From the NCBI GenBank assembly GCA_016840025.1, contig JAEOTF010000134.1:1-64000 (forward strand): DNA of 64,000 nt, written 5' to 3'. Shown here in pieces: positions 7,909-16,175 of this stretch (positions within the stretch are counted from its first letter, which is position 1; each line of letters begins with the position of its first letter). The DNA comes from Candidatus Hodarchaeota archaeon (lineage in GTDB: Archaea; Asgardarchaeota; Heimdallarchaeia; Hodarchaeales; YT1-039). A program made the translations under genes and the position numbers. The notes under the pieces are model-generated. The model did not search any database and was not told the origin of the DNA. It was given only the letters and a program-made list of their open reading frames with translations.

Positions 7909-9297
7909 CTAATTGGCCAACATTAGAGGAGTATTTTCTTTGAGATCTTCAACTTTAATATTATACTGACCCATTGTCTCTTGTAAATGTTTTTGAGCGG
8001 TTAGATCACCATGTATACCTATTACGCGAGTGGGTTGGGAAAAACGAATAAATTCCTCAAGACCTGTGCTCGAAATATGCCCCGAAAAGCCAAATCTCTG
8101 AATTTGCATTGAAATATTGAGATCATATTCTTCTTTCCAAGGTGATACGATGTGAAACTGCCTTATACCATTCTGAATATCATGACCAATTGTTCCTTCA
8201 ACTTGATAGCCAACAATAGCAAGTAAATTGGTTGTTTTATTGTCCATATACCGTAAATAGGAATGAACAGGACCCCCTTCCATCATGCCACTCGTTGTAC
8301 AGATAATCATAGGAGATTCTTCTCGTGAAATACGTTTTCTCACTTTTTCTCTATTCCTTTTTGCTAGATCTTCAACGAGGGTAATCATTTCATTCTTAAA
8401 AGGGGATGAGTAACCATTATCCTTTAACCATGAAAGTAATCGAGGGCTTATCCAATGGGGATCTAGATATTTCTCATGAATAGAATTCATCGTAGCAATC
8501 ATACCATCGATATAAACGGGAAATTTCTCTAGAAAATCGCCAAACCGTTGAATCAAAAAGGCTTCAATCTCCTGAGAACGTCCGAGAGCGAATGAAGGGA
8601 TCAAAGCTTTTGCCTTCCGAGAATAAATTTTTAATAAAGCTTTGGTAAGATCTGAAAACACCTCTTTACGACTCGGTATCATTCTATTTCCATTAGTTGT
8701 TTCTGTTATCATAACATCAATTGAATTCGGTTCTGGAATCTTGACAGGGTCGTGAAAGGGCGTTTTTGCATTAGAAATATCACCAGAGTAAAAAATTCGT
8801 TGTCCATCCCAATCCAGAACTATGCTAGCAGCTCCTAAAACATGACCGGCATCCTCGAAATAGGCCGTTATTCCATCTGTAACACGAAACGGCTCAGAAT
8901 ACCGATGTGTAATCGTAGCCTTTTTTGTAGATGCGATATCCCTTTTATTAAAATGATTAGTTCCTTCAATTTTTAAATGATCCTTCCATAACTCTTGTAC
9001 AATATCAAGGGTAGGTTCTGTCATGTGAACCTTGGCTTCTGAGTGATTCTTAAAAAGTGCAGGAACGAAACCCGAATGATCTAAGTGGGCATGAGATACA
9101 AGGACTGCTACAATCTCTTCTTCATATTTTCTGAAGCCACGAGGAGGTATTGATTTCTTTTTTCTTCTTCTGGGCTGGAGTTTGATCCCAGCATCGAGTA
9201 CCACGGCTCTATCCCGATCGCGTATAATAAAACAACTTCTCCCGACTTCTGTGCCCCCACCACATGAAATTATTTCCAATTTAATTGTATACCTCAA
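7909..9297 (-). CDS. Beta-CASP metallo-beta-lactamase ribonuclease (aCPSF2-like), copy 1
   Basis: This 462-aa nuclease opens with CGGGTEVGRSCFI. Its metal-binding signature is SHAHLDHSG (about 85-93). AGHVLGAASI and FYSGDIS follow, then the beta-CASP cap (PSFALGRSQE, TTSGMMEGGPVHSYL), and GFSGHISS supplies the late His motif. It lacks N-terminal KH domains, so it is aCPSF2-like rather than aCPSF1. Such enzymes process or degrade RNA in the cytosol. A paralogue is encoded at 55662-57257. It is divergent from the ESCRT-I operon (225 bp between starts). Whether it acts as an endo- or 5'-exonuclease cannot be told here. Confidence 0.9.
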   Translation of the reverse strand: MRYTIKLEIISCGGGTEVGRSCFIIRDRDRAVVLDAGIKLQPRRRKKKSIPPRGFRKYEEEIVAVLVSHAHLDHSGFVPALFKNHSEAKVHMTEPTLDIVQELWKDHLKIEGTNHFNKRDIASTKKATITHRYSEPFRVTDGITAYFEDAGHVLGAASIVLDWDGQRIFYSGDISNAKTPFHDPVKIPEPNSIDVMITETTNGNRMIPSRKEVFSDLTKALLKIYSRKAKALIPSFALGRSQEIEAFLIQRFGDFLEKFPVYIDGMIATMNSIHEKYLDPHWISPRLLSWLKDNGYSSPFKNEMITLVEDLAKRNREKVRKRISREESPMIICTTSGMMEGGPVHSYLRYMDNKTTNLLAIVGYQVEGTIGHDIQNGIRQFHIVSPWKEEYDLNISMQIQRFGFSGHISSTGLEEFIRFSQPTRVIGIHGDLTAQKHLQETMGQYNIKVEDLKENTPLMLAN

Positions 9298-9430
9298 TTA
9301 TTAGAGCTTTTATCAGCTTTTTAAACATATTTTCTTAGTTACGCTGAATTAAATTTTCTGTTTATAAAATAAACCGATTAATTTGACTTTAATAATTAAG
9401 AGATCAAAAAATAGATAATTTCTACCAACT

Positions 9431-9477
9431 GTTGGGTCAACTGATTTGCATATCTTCTTATTTGTTGAAGATAAGAA
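9431..9477. promoter_or_regulatory. Two inverted repeats upstream of the ESCRT-I operon
   Basis: GTTG-GGT-CAAC (9431-9441) and TTCTTAT-N9-ATAAGAA (9455-9477, 7 bp, perfect) lie 46-92 bp before the Vps23-like start. They are candidate operator sites for the ESCRT-I operon or the divergent nuclease gene. The repeats are seen directly; regulation is inferred. Confidence 0.35.
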
Positions 9478-9522
9478 TACAAATATCAAGTGTAATTAAG
9501 AAATGGCGAGGAGATACTAAGT

Positions 9523-10290
9523 ATGGTCGATGATTTAACTGTCGCTCGCGAAGCCCAACTCGTTTACTCACGAACACCAGGATTCAACCCCATTGGGAGC
9601 TCTTTAACCCAGTGGCGCGGGCAAATACCAGGAAGGGGGCGAAGTGCTGGAAAAACATTTGTATTTGATCTTTATCTTCCAGAGTACTACCCAAATGTTC
9701 CGCCTGTAGTTCGAGCTATCACCCCTATGCGACATCCCAATGTCTCAGAGGATGGTTTTGTATCGCTACGAATTTTAGATACATGGAGAGCAGATTTTCA
9801 TCTTTACCAAGTTATTCAATCCTTACAGAGTCTAATAACACGTGCTCCCCCTACAATATTAGAAGAACCAACGAAACGGCCAGTTAAGGTACCAGAAAGC
9901 CAACGAATTCCCGCTACACCCGCTACACCCCCTGCAGCTTCACCTACTGCCGCTGAACTCAGGGAAATGGAACTAATGCAAGACGAAATGGTTCGCCTGC
10001 GTAAAGAAATATCTAATCAAAAAGAAGAACTGACTAAAGTGCAAACCCGGCAGGCATTAGGGCTAGATTCGGCACCTGCAGCAGATTCAGATGCAAATAC
10101 GGAACCTGTTGTCGTTGATCCTCTTACAGAAATTGAGAGTGAAGAAATCGCGACAAGTGAGCTTTTAGCATCCCTTCATGATAGGTTTACCGCAGGAGAG
10201 GTATCTTTTCCCGAATATGCACGATTACACCGGAGGTACAGTAAGGAACTATTTCTTGTCAAACGCAAGCGTGAACACATGTCTAAGTAG
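9523..10290 (+). CDS. ESCRT-I subunit Vps23/Tsg101-like (UEV, coiled coil, steadiness box)
   Basis: Residues 1-110 are a UBC fold: the core HPNVSEDGFVSLRIL aligns residue by residue with E2 HPN..GxICLDIL. S81 occupies the catalytic-cysteine position, so this is a ubiquitin-binding E2 variant (UEV) rather than a conjugating enzyme. A Pro-rich linker (about 120-142) and a coiled coil (about 145-178) follow. Residues 211-255 (LLASLHDRFTAGEVSFPEY, then LHRRYSKELFLVKRK) form a helical hairpin like the Tsg101/Vps23 steadiness box. This is the exact domain order of eukaryotic Vps23/Tsg101, which binds ubiquitinated cargo. A strong ribosome-binding site (GAGGAG) precedes the ATG. The vps28-like gene begins at the base after its stop codon, so the two are one operon. 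Confidence 0.87.
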   Translation: MVDDLTVAREAQLVYSRTPGFNPIGSSLTQWRGQIPGRGRSAGKTFVFDLYLPEYYPNVPPVVRAITPMRHPNVSEDGFVSLRILDTWRADFHLYQVIQSLQSLITRAPPTILEEPTKRPVKVPESQRIPATPATPPAASPTAAELREMELMQDEMVRLRKEISNQKEELTKVQTRQALGLDSAPAADSDANTEPVVVDPLTEIESEEIATSELLASLHDRFTAGEVSFPEYARLHRRYSKELFLVKRKREHMSK

Positions 10291-10974
10291 GTGCCCGTAA
10301 GAATGAGTGTAAGAGGAACCCGAAGAAGAGCGAAGAAGGTAGCTTATCCTCCCCAATTACTCTCCAGATGGAAACTGGAGGCTAAAATCTATTCTTCTAT
10401 AAGCACTCTCAATGTACTCGTAGAAACATTTGAACGTGGAGATCTAGACCCTTCAATATATCAAAAACAGCTAAGAACACTTCTCACGGAGAGTATCCAA
10501 GCTCGACTTGAACTTGAAAAGGTGCAATTTGACTTAGATGCTTTTATCAAGGAAGAAGGCTTAAAAGAACAATTCCCTCTTGGAATAGATCGAATACAAA
10601 TGGTAGATGGCGCTGGAGATCAGGCAGAGCAAGTTGAAAGTCTCGTCCAAATGGATTACGGAGAATTAAAGAAACTGCCTGAAAAGTCTGCAGCTTTTGT
10701 TTCTGCAGCTATTGAACTAACAGATATACTAAGGTTAGAATCTATTGCTACTGTTGATCGAATTCTACCATTACTTGATGAAATTCACAGTGTTTTGTCA
10801 TCAACCCCAAATTTAGGCCCCGATTGGTGGGGTACTAAAGAAGCTACTGAATGGATAATTTTTCTTAATAAAAAGACAACTGGTACGCTGCTCCGAGAAG
10901 AAATGTCTAAAAAACTCGAACTCCAAACCGTGAGATGGCTGAATGATTTTAGACGGGAATTAAAAAGCCTTTAA
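10291..10974 (+). CDS. ESCRT-I subunit Vps28-like
   Basis: This 227-aa helical protein has an N-terminal core hairpin (about 27-95, LNVLVETFERGDLDPSIY) that in eukaryotes packs against Vps23. A C-terminal four-helix bundle (about 130-227) resembles the human Vps28 C-domain: AAIELTDILRLESIATVD and LLDEIHSVLSSTP match LITLMDALKLNLRAVD and LLSDLLTSLN. The role is to join ESCRT-I to ESCRT-II/III. The GTG start at 10291 directly abuts the vps23-like stop; an in-frame ATG at 10303 is the alternative. The basic first 18 residues (RGTRRRAKK) could bind membrane or RNA. Confidence 0.85.
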   Translation: MPVRMSVRGTRRRAKKVAYPPQLLSRWKLEAKIYSSISTLNVLVETFERGDLDPSIYQKQLRTLLTESIQARLELEKVQFDLDAFIKEEGLKEQFPLGIDRIQMVDGAGDQAEQVESLVQMDYGELKKLPEKSAAFVSAAIELTDILRLESIATVDRILPLLDEIHSVLSSTPNLGPDWWGTKEATEWIIFLNKKTTGTLLREEMSKKLELQTVRWLNDFRRELKSL

Positions 10975-11009
10975 CGTTGCTATAGTCCATCCCAAACATC
11001 TAGATGAGA

Positions 11010-12347
11010 TTACCATGAGGGGACGGAGAAATGTTTTTCTGAATTATTGAGACAGAGGAGACTATCATCTATTTTCTGGATTTTTTCCTCAATTTTATCT
11101 TTTTGAGAATAAAAATCCTCTGGTTCAATGCAACCGAGAGCCATACTTTCTTTTAATGTACTAAGTAAACGCTGAGCAACTTGTTTTTGATGAAGAAGAT
11201 CTGAGAGTGAGGAATTATTTACTTCTGGATTTCCAAAAAGATTCATGTCAAATGATGATCTTACTTCAGTATTCCTGATTAAGTCTTTTAATGACAATAT
11301 TTTCCCTATTTTCTTCTTAAATTCAGTAACATTCCATGGTTTTCTTTGAGAGAGCTTTGTTCGAGATGAAGCCGTCAGAATAGCGCCATCTCTATCAATC
11401 GACCGTTGAAAATAGTTTTTTAGATTTTGTAATGCCTTTAGTGATCCAGTAAATATTCTATGTCCTATAGTTGTATATACATCAAGAGCAACTCCTCGAA
11501 ATCTTCTAGATTTAACTGTTATACTAAGAATATCAGCAGAAGGGAATTCATCAACGATACGTGGAGGTTTGTGAAGAAGAAAACGAGAGGATTGCAGCTC
11601 TACCACTCTTATTTTCTTATTACTTACAAGAACTAGGCCTTTTCGGGCTTTATTTCCGAAACCTTGAAGAGAAATATCGAGAACTACTCCTATAACCATT
11701 TCGCCTGGTTCAGTCTTTAAGATTGGGCTGAGTTGACCTAAACTCTTTCTCATGCTTTGTATATGATCTAGATTTCTCTCAGCACGCTCTATTTCAGTTT
11801 CTGCTACTATAAGTTTTTCTTTCAGAACACTATCAAATACATCCACTTGTTTCTGTAGATAGCGTACATGAGTTCGGATTTGAAGTAGAGCGTCTACTTG
11901 ATATTCCTTCGATTGAGAAAGATGATCAAGTTCTGTTTTAAATTTACACGCGAATTCACGTACGTTTTCTAAAATAAAAGACGCGTTTCTAGCTATAATC
12001 TCAATTGCATCCCGTAATTGCGAGCTATGAATAACAAAAAATTTGGAGAGAAGAGTCATCTCATCGAAAATACGTTCCCAGCGTTGATAGAGTATAACAG
12101 GGCGATATGCAACCTTTTTTAATCTCTTTTTAAGAGATAGAAGCTCATCAGTGATCCAGTTACGGAGAACTCCAACACTACGCACTTCAGTAGACCCACA
12201 GGAACAACGAATCCCGCCAAGGTTTTTTCTGTTTCGTGAGTGATTCAAACAGAAAGGGCACATGAGGACACCACAGTCACGACAAACGAAAAGCTCCACT
12301 ATTCGAAGTTTGAGTCCACAGAGAGAACAAAAAGCATCGCTTACCAT
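11010..12347 (-). CDS. Zinc-finger, coiled-coil, PH-like domain protein with C-terminal helical hairpin
   Basis: This 445-aa protein is not a known named family to me. Residues 7-52 hold paired Cys ligands (CSLC, CRDC, CPFC, CSC), a treble-clef or B-box-like double zinc site. Residues 60-205 are long helices and coiled coil. Residues about 215-315 look like a PH/GRAM fold: GLVLVSNKKIRVVE, then FPSADILSITVKSRRFRG, then a last helix LKALQNLKNYFQR. Residues 390-435 form a hairpin (STLKESMALGCIEPEDFY) resembling both the bacterial SHOCT motif and the ESCRT-I steadiness box. It ends 35 bp from the vps28-like gene, convergently. A membrane or ubiquitin adaptor for ESCRT is a reasonable but unproved idea. 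Confidence 0.72.
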   Translation of the reverse strand: MVSDAFCSLCGLKLRIVELFVCRDCGVLMCPFCLNHSRNRKNLGGIRCSCGSTEVRSVGVLRNWITDELLSLKKRLKKVAYRPVILYQRWERIFDEMTLLSKFFVIHSSQLRDAIEIIARNASFILENVREFACKFKTELDHLSQSKEYQVDALLQIRTHVRYLQKQVDVFDSVLKEKLIVAETEIERAERNLDHIQSMRKSLGQLSPILKTEPGEMVIGVVLDISLQGFGNKARKGLVLVSNKKIRVVELQSSRFLLHKPPRIVDEFPSADILSITVKSRRFRGVALDVYTTIGHRIFTGSLKALQNLKNYFQRSIDRDGAILTASSRTKLSQRKPWNVTEFKKKIGKILSLKDLIRNTEVRSSFDMNLFGNPEVNNSSLSDLLHQKQVAQRLLSTLKESMALGCIEPEDFYSQKDKIEEKIQKIDDSLLCLNNSEKHFSVPSW

Positions 12348-12690
12348 GGCTTAAATCCTCATTAGCACAAAATTCCTTATTTTAATCCATAGGCCCGACT
12401 ATTCTAAAACAAAATATATTCTCTAAGTATTATAATGGAAAACAGTAAATTTGAGTTCAATTTAAAACTCTCTAAAAAAGTGAACTACCCCCCGCTGGCA
12501 GCAGAGGGGCTTCCTCGTTCCGCGATCTTCTAAAATGAAAGTTATTTTCTGAAAATTACATAATTAAAAAAGATTAAAATTGATAGAAAATGGAAAAAAA
12601 GTAATAATTAAACTAGAATCATGCTAAAACACAGAGAGATCAAAGATTAAACTAAAAAAAAGAAGAAAAAAGAAAGAGAAAAAAGGAAGA
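12348..12690. other. Intergenic stretch with IS200/IS605-type end-like hairpin
   Basis: These 343 bp separate EF-2 from the zinc-finger gene. About 12480-12518 reads GTGAACTACCCCCC, then GCTGGCAGCAGA, then GGGGCTTCCTC. This resembles the conserved right-end/guide-RNA tail of IS200/IS605-IS607 elements (ACCCC-loop-GGGGCTTCCT). No tnpA or tnpB remains nearby. The rest is A/T-rich leader with purine-rich runs (12655-12690). Confidence 0.4.
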
Positions 12691-15141
12691 TTATAGTTTA
12701 TCGTAGTAATTACTTGCGTCGGGAGGATGATTTGAATGAAAACCCTTTCGTTCTCTAGTCTCTTCGACAAATTTACGAGCCAAACCGCCACCTTCGGCTT
12801 CAGATTTCATAGGATTACCTGGAACACGTTCCCAACGGGAGAATTGCATTTGTGCAAACCCATAGCCTGAAGTTTCGGAGCGTAACTCTGTGGTCATACC
12901 AAAAGATTCTGATACGGGCATTTCACCGACTACCACATTCAGGGGTGTCCCTTCCCGGCGAGTGGTATCTATGATCTGACCTCGACGGCGGCTGATAACT
13001 TTATAGACTGCTCCAAGATATTCTTCGGGAACTTGAACTTGGATCCGATAAATCGGTTCCAAGAGAACTGGTTCAGCTAATAAAAAGGCTCCAAAAGTTG
13101 CTCTTCTTGCAACAGGCATAATTTGGGCTACACCACGATGGACGGGATCTTCATGAAGTTTAACATCTTCAACAATAAGTTTTACGCCATACATAGGTTC
13201 ACCACAGAGAGGCCCTTCTCCAGAACCCCAACGAAAACCTTGTACGATATAATCTTTCACTTCACGGAGATATTGAACCCCTTTTGAACCATCAACGATG
13301 AGATTGAGCCCATTTAGATCTTCGGGACCTAAACCCCAAAGTTTCCTTGAGATAGCTGTTTCCCAGCCATGTGATCGAAGAATTTTAGATACTTCTTTTT
13401 TGTCTGTGTATGAATGAATCTCCCCTTTCTCTATCGATTTAATTACAGCTGGTTCAAGTGGTTCAGCAACTACCCATAGACGATTATGTTTGTTAGGACT
13501 CTTAGCTAAGGACTGCATAGAGGAGCGACCCTTAAGGGATTCACGAAAAACAACTATAGGCTGACTTTGAGTAATTTCGATATTCTGCATATCTTGTAAG
13601 TCTTTGATTGCGATCTCAAGATGCAACTCACCAGTTCCAGCTAATAAATACTCCCCAGTTTCTTCATTGATTTTAGTTTTCAGACTCGGATCAACCAATT
13701 CCATTAATTTCATGCCTTCAGCTAATTTAGGCAGATCCAAGGGACTTTTGGACTCTATAGCAATTGTAACAACAGGTTCTACAGCAAATGTCAGAGCACG
13801 GAAAGGAACCTGATTTTCTTCAACAGTAGTTACCGTAGAAGATGATAAAGCGCCTCGAAGACCATATAGGGCAACGATATTCCCAGCTGGAACTCCACTT
13901 GAAACTTGCTCTGTATCTTTACCCATAAGGATCGTTACTCGCTGAACGTTAGTAGTGAAACTACGTTCTTTACTACTAAGACCCTCTCCAGTGAAACCAG
14001 GAAGAAGGCATGTTACTTTATCACCGGTCTTAATAGTTCCTGAAAAGACTCGTCCCATAGCTACGATGATCTTAGCTTTCATAGGAATCATTTTTGAAAG
14101 TGAAATCATCACTGGACCGTTTTCATCACAGTTCTGCATAGCTTGCCCGACTGAAGAATCCACTTCACCAGCCCAAGCTGGTTCCATTCTATATTTTTGG
14201 GATTCAAGGGGTGAAGGGCAATGTTTACAGACGGCGTCTAATACGGCGATATGAACGGGCTGCCACGTTTCTAGAATGCGTTTAGCTAACTGACGAGGAG
14301 GTAGAAGCCAATCTGCCTCATCTAATTTGATGTGGATCTTTTTTACGACGTCTTTTAAGAAATCAGCCTTACCTGTCTCTGTTGCTTCGTAGATCTGATA
14401 AACAGGTTTTAGGATACCACTCACAAAATTATTCTTCGTCCAAAGAGCTTTGATAAGATCTTCTTCACTCTTACCCATTTGAGATGACCAAATACGAGCA
14501 AGAGCGGGGATAGTGAGGCCAAATCGGTGTTTTGCACTGCCAAAAGCGACTGTACCATCTCGAGGATCTACATGCCATTTTTCCCTATACTCTGGTTCAG
14601 CATAGAGATCAATTAGATTATTAAAGTCTCTAATGATTTGTTTAAAACGTTCATAGGCAGCCTCAGGCTTCATGCGCATTTCGGTGATTAAGCGATCGAC
14701 CTTATTGATTATTAGAATAGGACGAACGCGCTCCTGGAGAGCTTGGCGAGTAACGGTCTCCGTCTGTACCATAACGCCCTCTACTGCGTCTACTAGGACA
14801 ATCACCCCATCCACAACACGTAATGCCGCTGTAACCTCACCTGTGAAGTCTACGTGTCCGGGTGTATCTTGTAAATTAATTAGATAAGTGTTATCATCCA
14901 TTTCATGGACTAGAGAGATCCCAGTTGTCTTAATAGTAATCCCCCGCTCCTGCTCATCTTCACGAGTATCTGTAGCTCTTGCTTCCCCTGCAACTTTTTC
15001 TGCGAGCAAACCACATTGGGCCAACAAAGAGTCGGTTAATGTGCTCTTTCCATGATCAATGTGCGCAATAACACCGAGGTTTCTAACATACTCTCGTTTG
15101 CGCATCATTTCTTCTACTTCTTTGATCTGAAACTTTGGCAT
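12691..15141 (-). CDS. Translation elongation factor 2
   Basis: This GTPase drives ribosomal translocation. GTP-binding motifs are AHIDHGKST (about 25), DTPGHVDF and NKVD. Domain II carries GRVFSGTIKTGDKV, and domain IV has the diphthamide-site loop LHEDPVHRGVAQIMP. The C-terminus ends RKGFHSNHPP...YYDKL, similar in spirit to eukaryotic EF2 (RKGL...DKL). At about 816 aa it is clearly longer than most archaeal EF-2 (about 730) because of insertions in the G' part and domain II. LPSPVTAQKYR-like wording (CPSPLESQKYR) is shared with both domains of life. I chose ATG 15141 because AGGA lies at proper spacing; ATG 15159 adds six residues. It follows vps25 in the same direction with a 180-bp gap. 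Confidence 0.95.
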   Translation of the reverse strand: MPKFQIKEVEEMMRKREYVRNLGVIAHIDHGKSTLTDSLLAQCGLLAEKVAGEARATDTREDEQERGITIKTTGISLVHEMDDNTYLINLQDTPGHVDFTGEVTAALRVVDGVIVLVDAVEGVMVQTETVTRQALQERVRPILIINKVDRLITEMRMKPEAAYERFKQIIRDFNNLIDLYAEPEYREKWHVDPRDGTVAFGSAKHRFGLTIPALARIWSSQMGKSEEDLIKALWTKNNFVSGILKPVYQIYEATETGKADFLKDVVKKIHIKLDEADWLLPPRQLAKRILETWQPVHIAVLDAVCKHCPSPLESQKYRMEPAWAGEVDSSVGQAMQNCDENGPVMISLSKMIPMKAKIIVAMGRVFSGTIKTGDKVTCLLPGFTGEGLSSKERSFTTNVQRVTILMGKDTEQVSSGVPAGNIVALYGLRGALSSSTVTTVEENQVPFRALTFAVEPVVTIAIESKSPLDLPKLAEGMKLMELVDPSLKTKINEETGEYLLAGTGELHLEIAIKDLQDMQNIEITQSQPIVVFRESLKGRSSMQSLAKSPNKHNRLWVVAEPLEPAVIKSIEKGEIHSYTDKKEVSKILRSHGWETAISRKLWGLGPEDLNGLNLIVDGSKGVQYLREVKDYIVQGFRWGSGEGPLCGEPMYGVKLIVEDVKLHEDPVHRGVAQIMPVARRATFGAFLLAEPVLLEPIYRIQVQVPEEYLGAVYKVISRRRGQIIDTTRREGTPLNVVVGEMPVSESFGMTTELRSETSGYGFAQMQFSRWERVPGNPMKSEAEGGGLARKFVEETRERKGFHSNHPPDASNYYDKL

Positions 15142-15339
15142 TTTTCTGCTTCCTGTCATGAATCACGTATTTACCAATAATAACGCGTCTTATAGTTATC
15201 TGAAATGAATAACCAGTCTTTTTGCCAACGACAAAAACTTGCTTTTAAAGGCTAAGGATTATAGAAATGATCAAAACCCCCCACATTATGTTAAGAACTG
15301 AAGTAATGGGCTATAAAAGTACTTTAGTCATCCTGATAT

Positions 15340-16122
15340 TCAACCATATTTGAGACGAATGGCATCTTTCTCTTTATTAGCCCAATCAGCATTTTTTGAG
15401 TCAACAAGTATTGTTAAAACTACATATAGCTCGTTTGAAGGAATTTTAGACCAAACTTGTTTTGCTTCTTTGAGATCAAAGACGGCCAGATCGAGCATTC
15501 CGTGATCCAACGCCCAATCATAGACTTCATCTGAAACTTCACTCAGAGTCATCCAATAAACTCGAAGTTTCCGTTTGTTTTTATCCCACCACTTAGCTTG
15601 CTCTCGTCTTTCAAGATCGTCTCCAATATCTTGTAATTGTTCCAAACTAAGACTTTTTTTAATGATAGGATTTTTAAATGGAAATTCACTCTTAATATCA
15701 CGAATTTTAATCATAGGTTCCTTTGAAGCCTCAGCAAAGTCCATCACAAAAGCTCCCCAACTAGCTAGCCATTGTTGTTTCATCTCTTCATCATTAGGTG
15801 TGATGTATCGCCATGGTTTTTCGATCCAAGGGGGCAGGATTTCACGGACTTCTGGAGAGATTTTCTTAACCGGGCGCTTTGAAATAGGCGGTTGGGTAAC
15901 AGGCGGATGAACAATAGGTTGGGTAACAGGAGGAGAGGTAATAGGAACAGCTGGTTGGGCAATAGTAGTTGCCTTAGGTTTTGGTGAAGGGGGACTAGTT
16001 TTAGGTTTTGAAGCAGTATCCTTTTCAAGCCCAACAATAGTCTTTTCTATATCATCTAAAATAGTACGGTCTTTTTCTGACTTTTCTTTCTTTTTAGCTT
16101 TCTTTTTTTCGAGTGTGGACAT
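15340..16122 (-). CDS. ESCRT-II subunit Vps25-like with Pro-rich N-terminal extension
   Basis: Residues 1-90 are a basic, then Pro/Thr-rich tail. From 97 on, the protein follows Vps25: LPPWIEKPWRYI matches the PPFFTLQPN opening. QQWLASWGAFVMDFA, LSLEQLQDIGDDLERREQA and WDKNKRKLRVYWMT correspond to the first winged helix (to about 190), and VYDWALDHGMLDLAVFDL starts the second. In eukaryotes two Vps25 copies bridge ESCRT-II to the ESCRT-III subunit Vps20. It lies 54 bp behind vps4 in the same direction, so the two are likely co-transcribed. The Pro-rich extension is not found in eukaryotic Vps25 and may bind partners. The assignment rests on pattern, length and context. Confidence 0.86.
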   Translation of the reverse strand: MSTLEKKKAKKKEKSEKDRTILDDIEKTIVGLEKDTASKPKTSPPSPKPKATTIAQPAVPITSPPVTQPIVHPPVTQPPISKRPVKKISPEVREILPPWIEKPWRYITPNDEEMKQQWLASWGAFVMDFAEASKEPMIKIRDIKSEFPFKNPIIKKSLSLEQLQDIGDDLERREQAKWWDKNKRKLRVYWMTLSEVSDEVYDWALDHGMLDLAVFDLKEAKQVWSKIPSNELYVVLTILVDSKNADWANKEKDAIRLKYG

Positions 16123-16175
16123 TGTACATCATTTGTCCTTAGGATACACCGATTTAATCATTCATTCTTCCTAAT

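Noticed and set aside
9523..10290. Calling this gene an active E2 ubiquitin-conjugating enzyme
   Set aside because: The active-site cysteine position is Ser81, and the coiled coil plus steadiness box mark it as Vps23/Tsg101-like.
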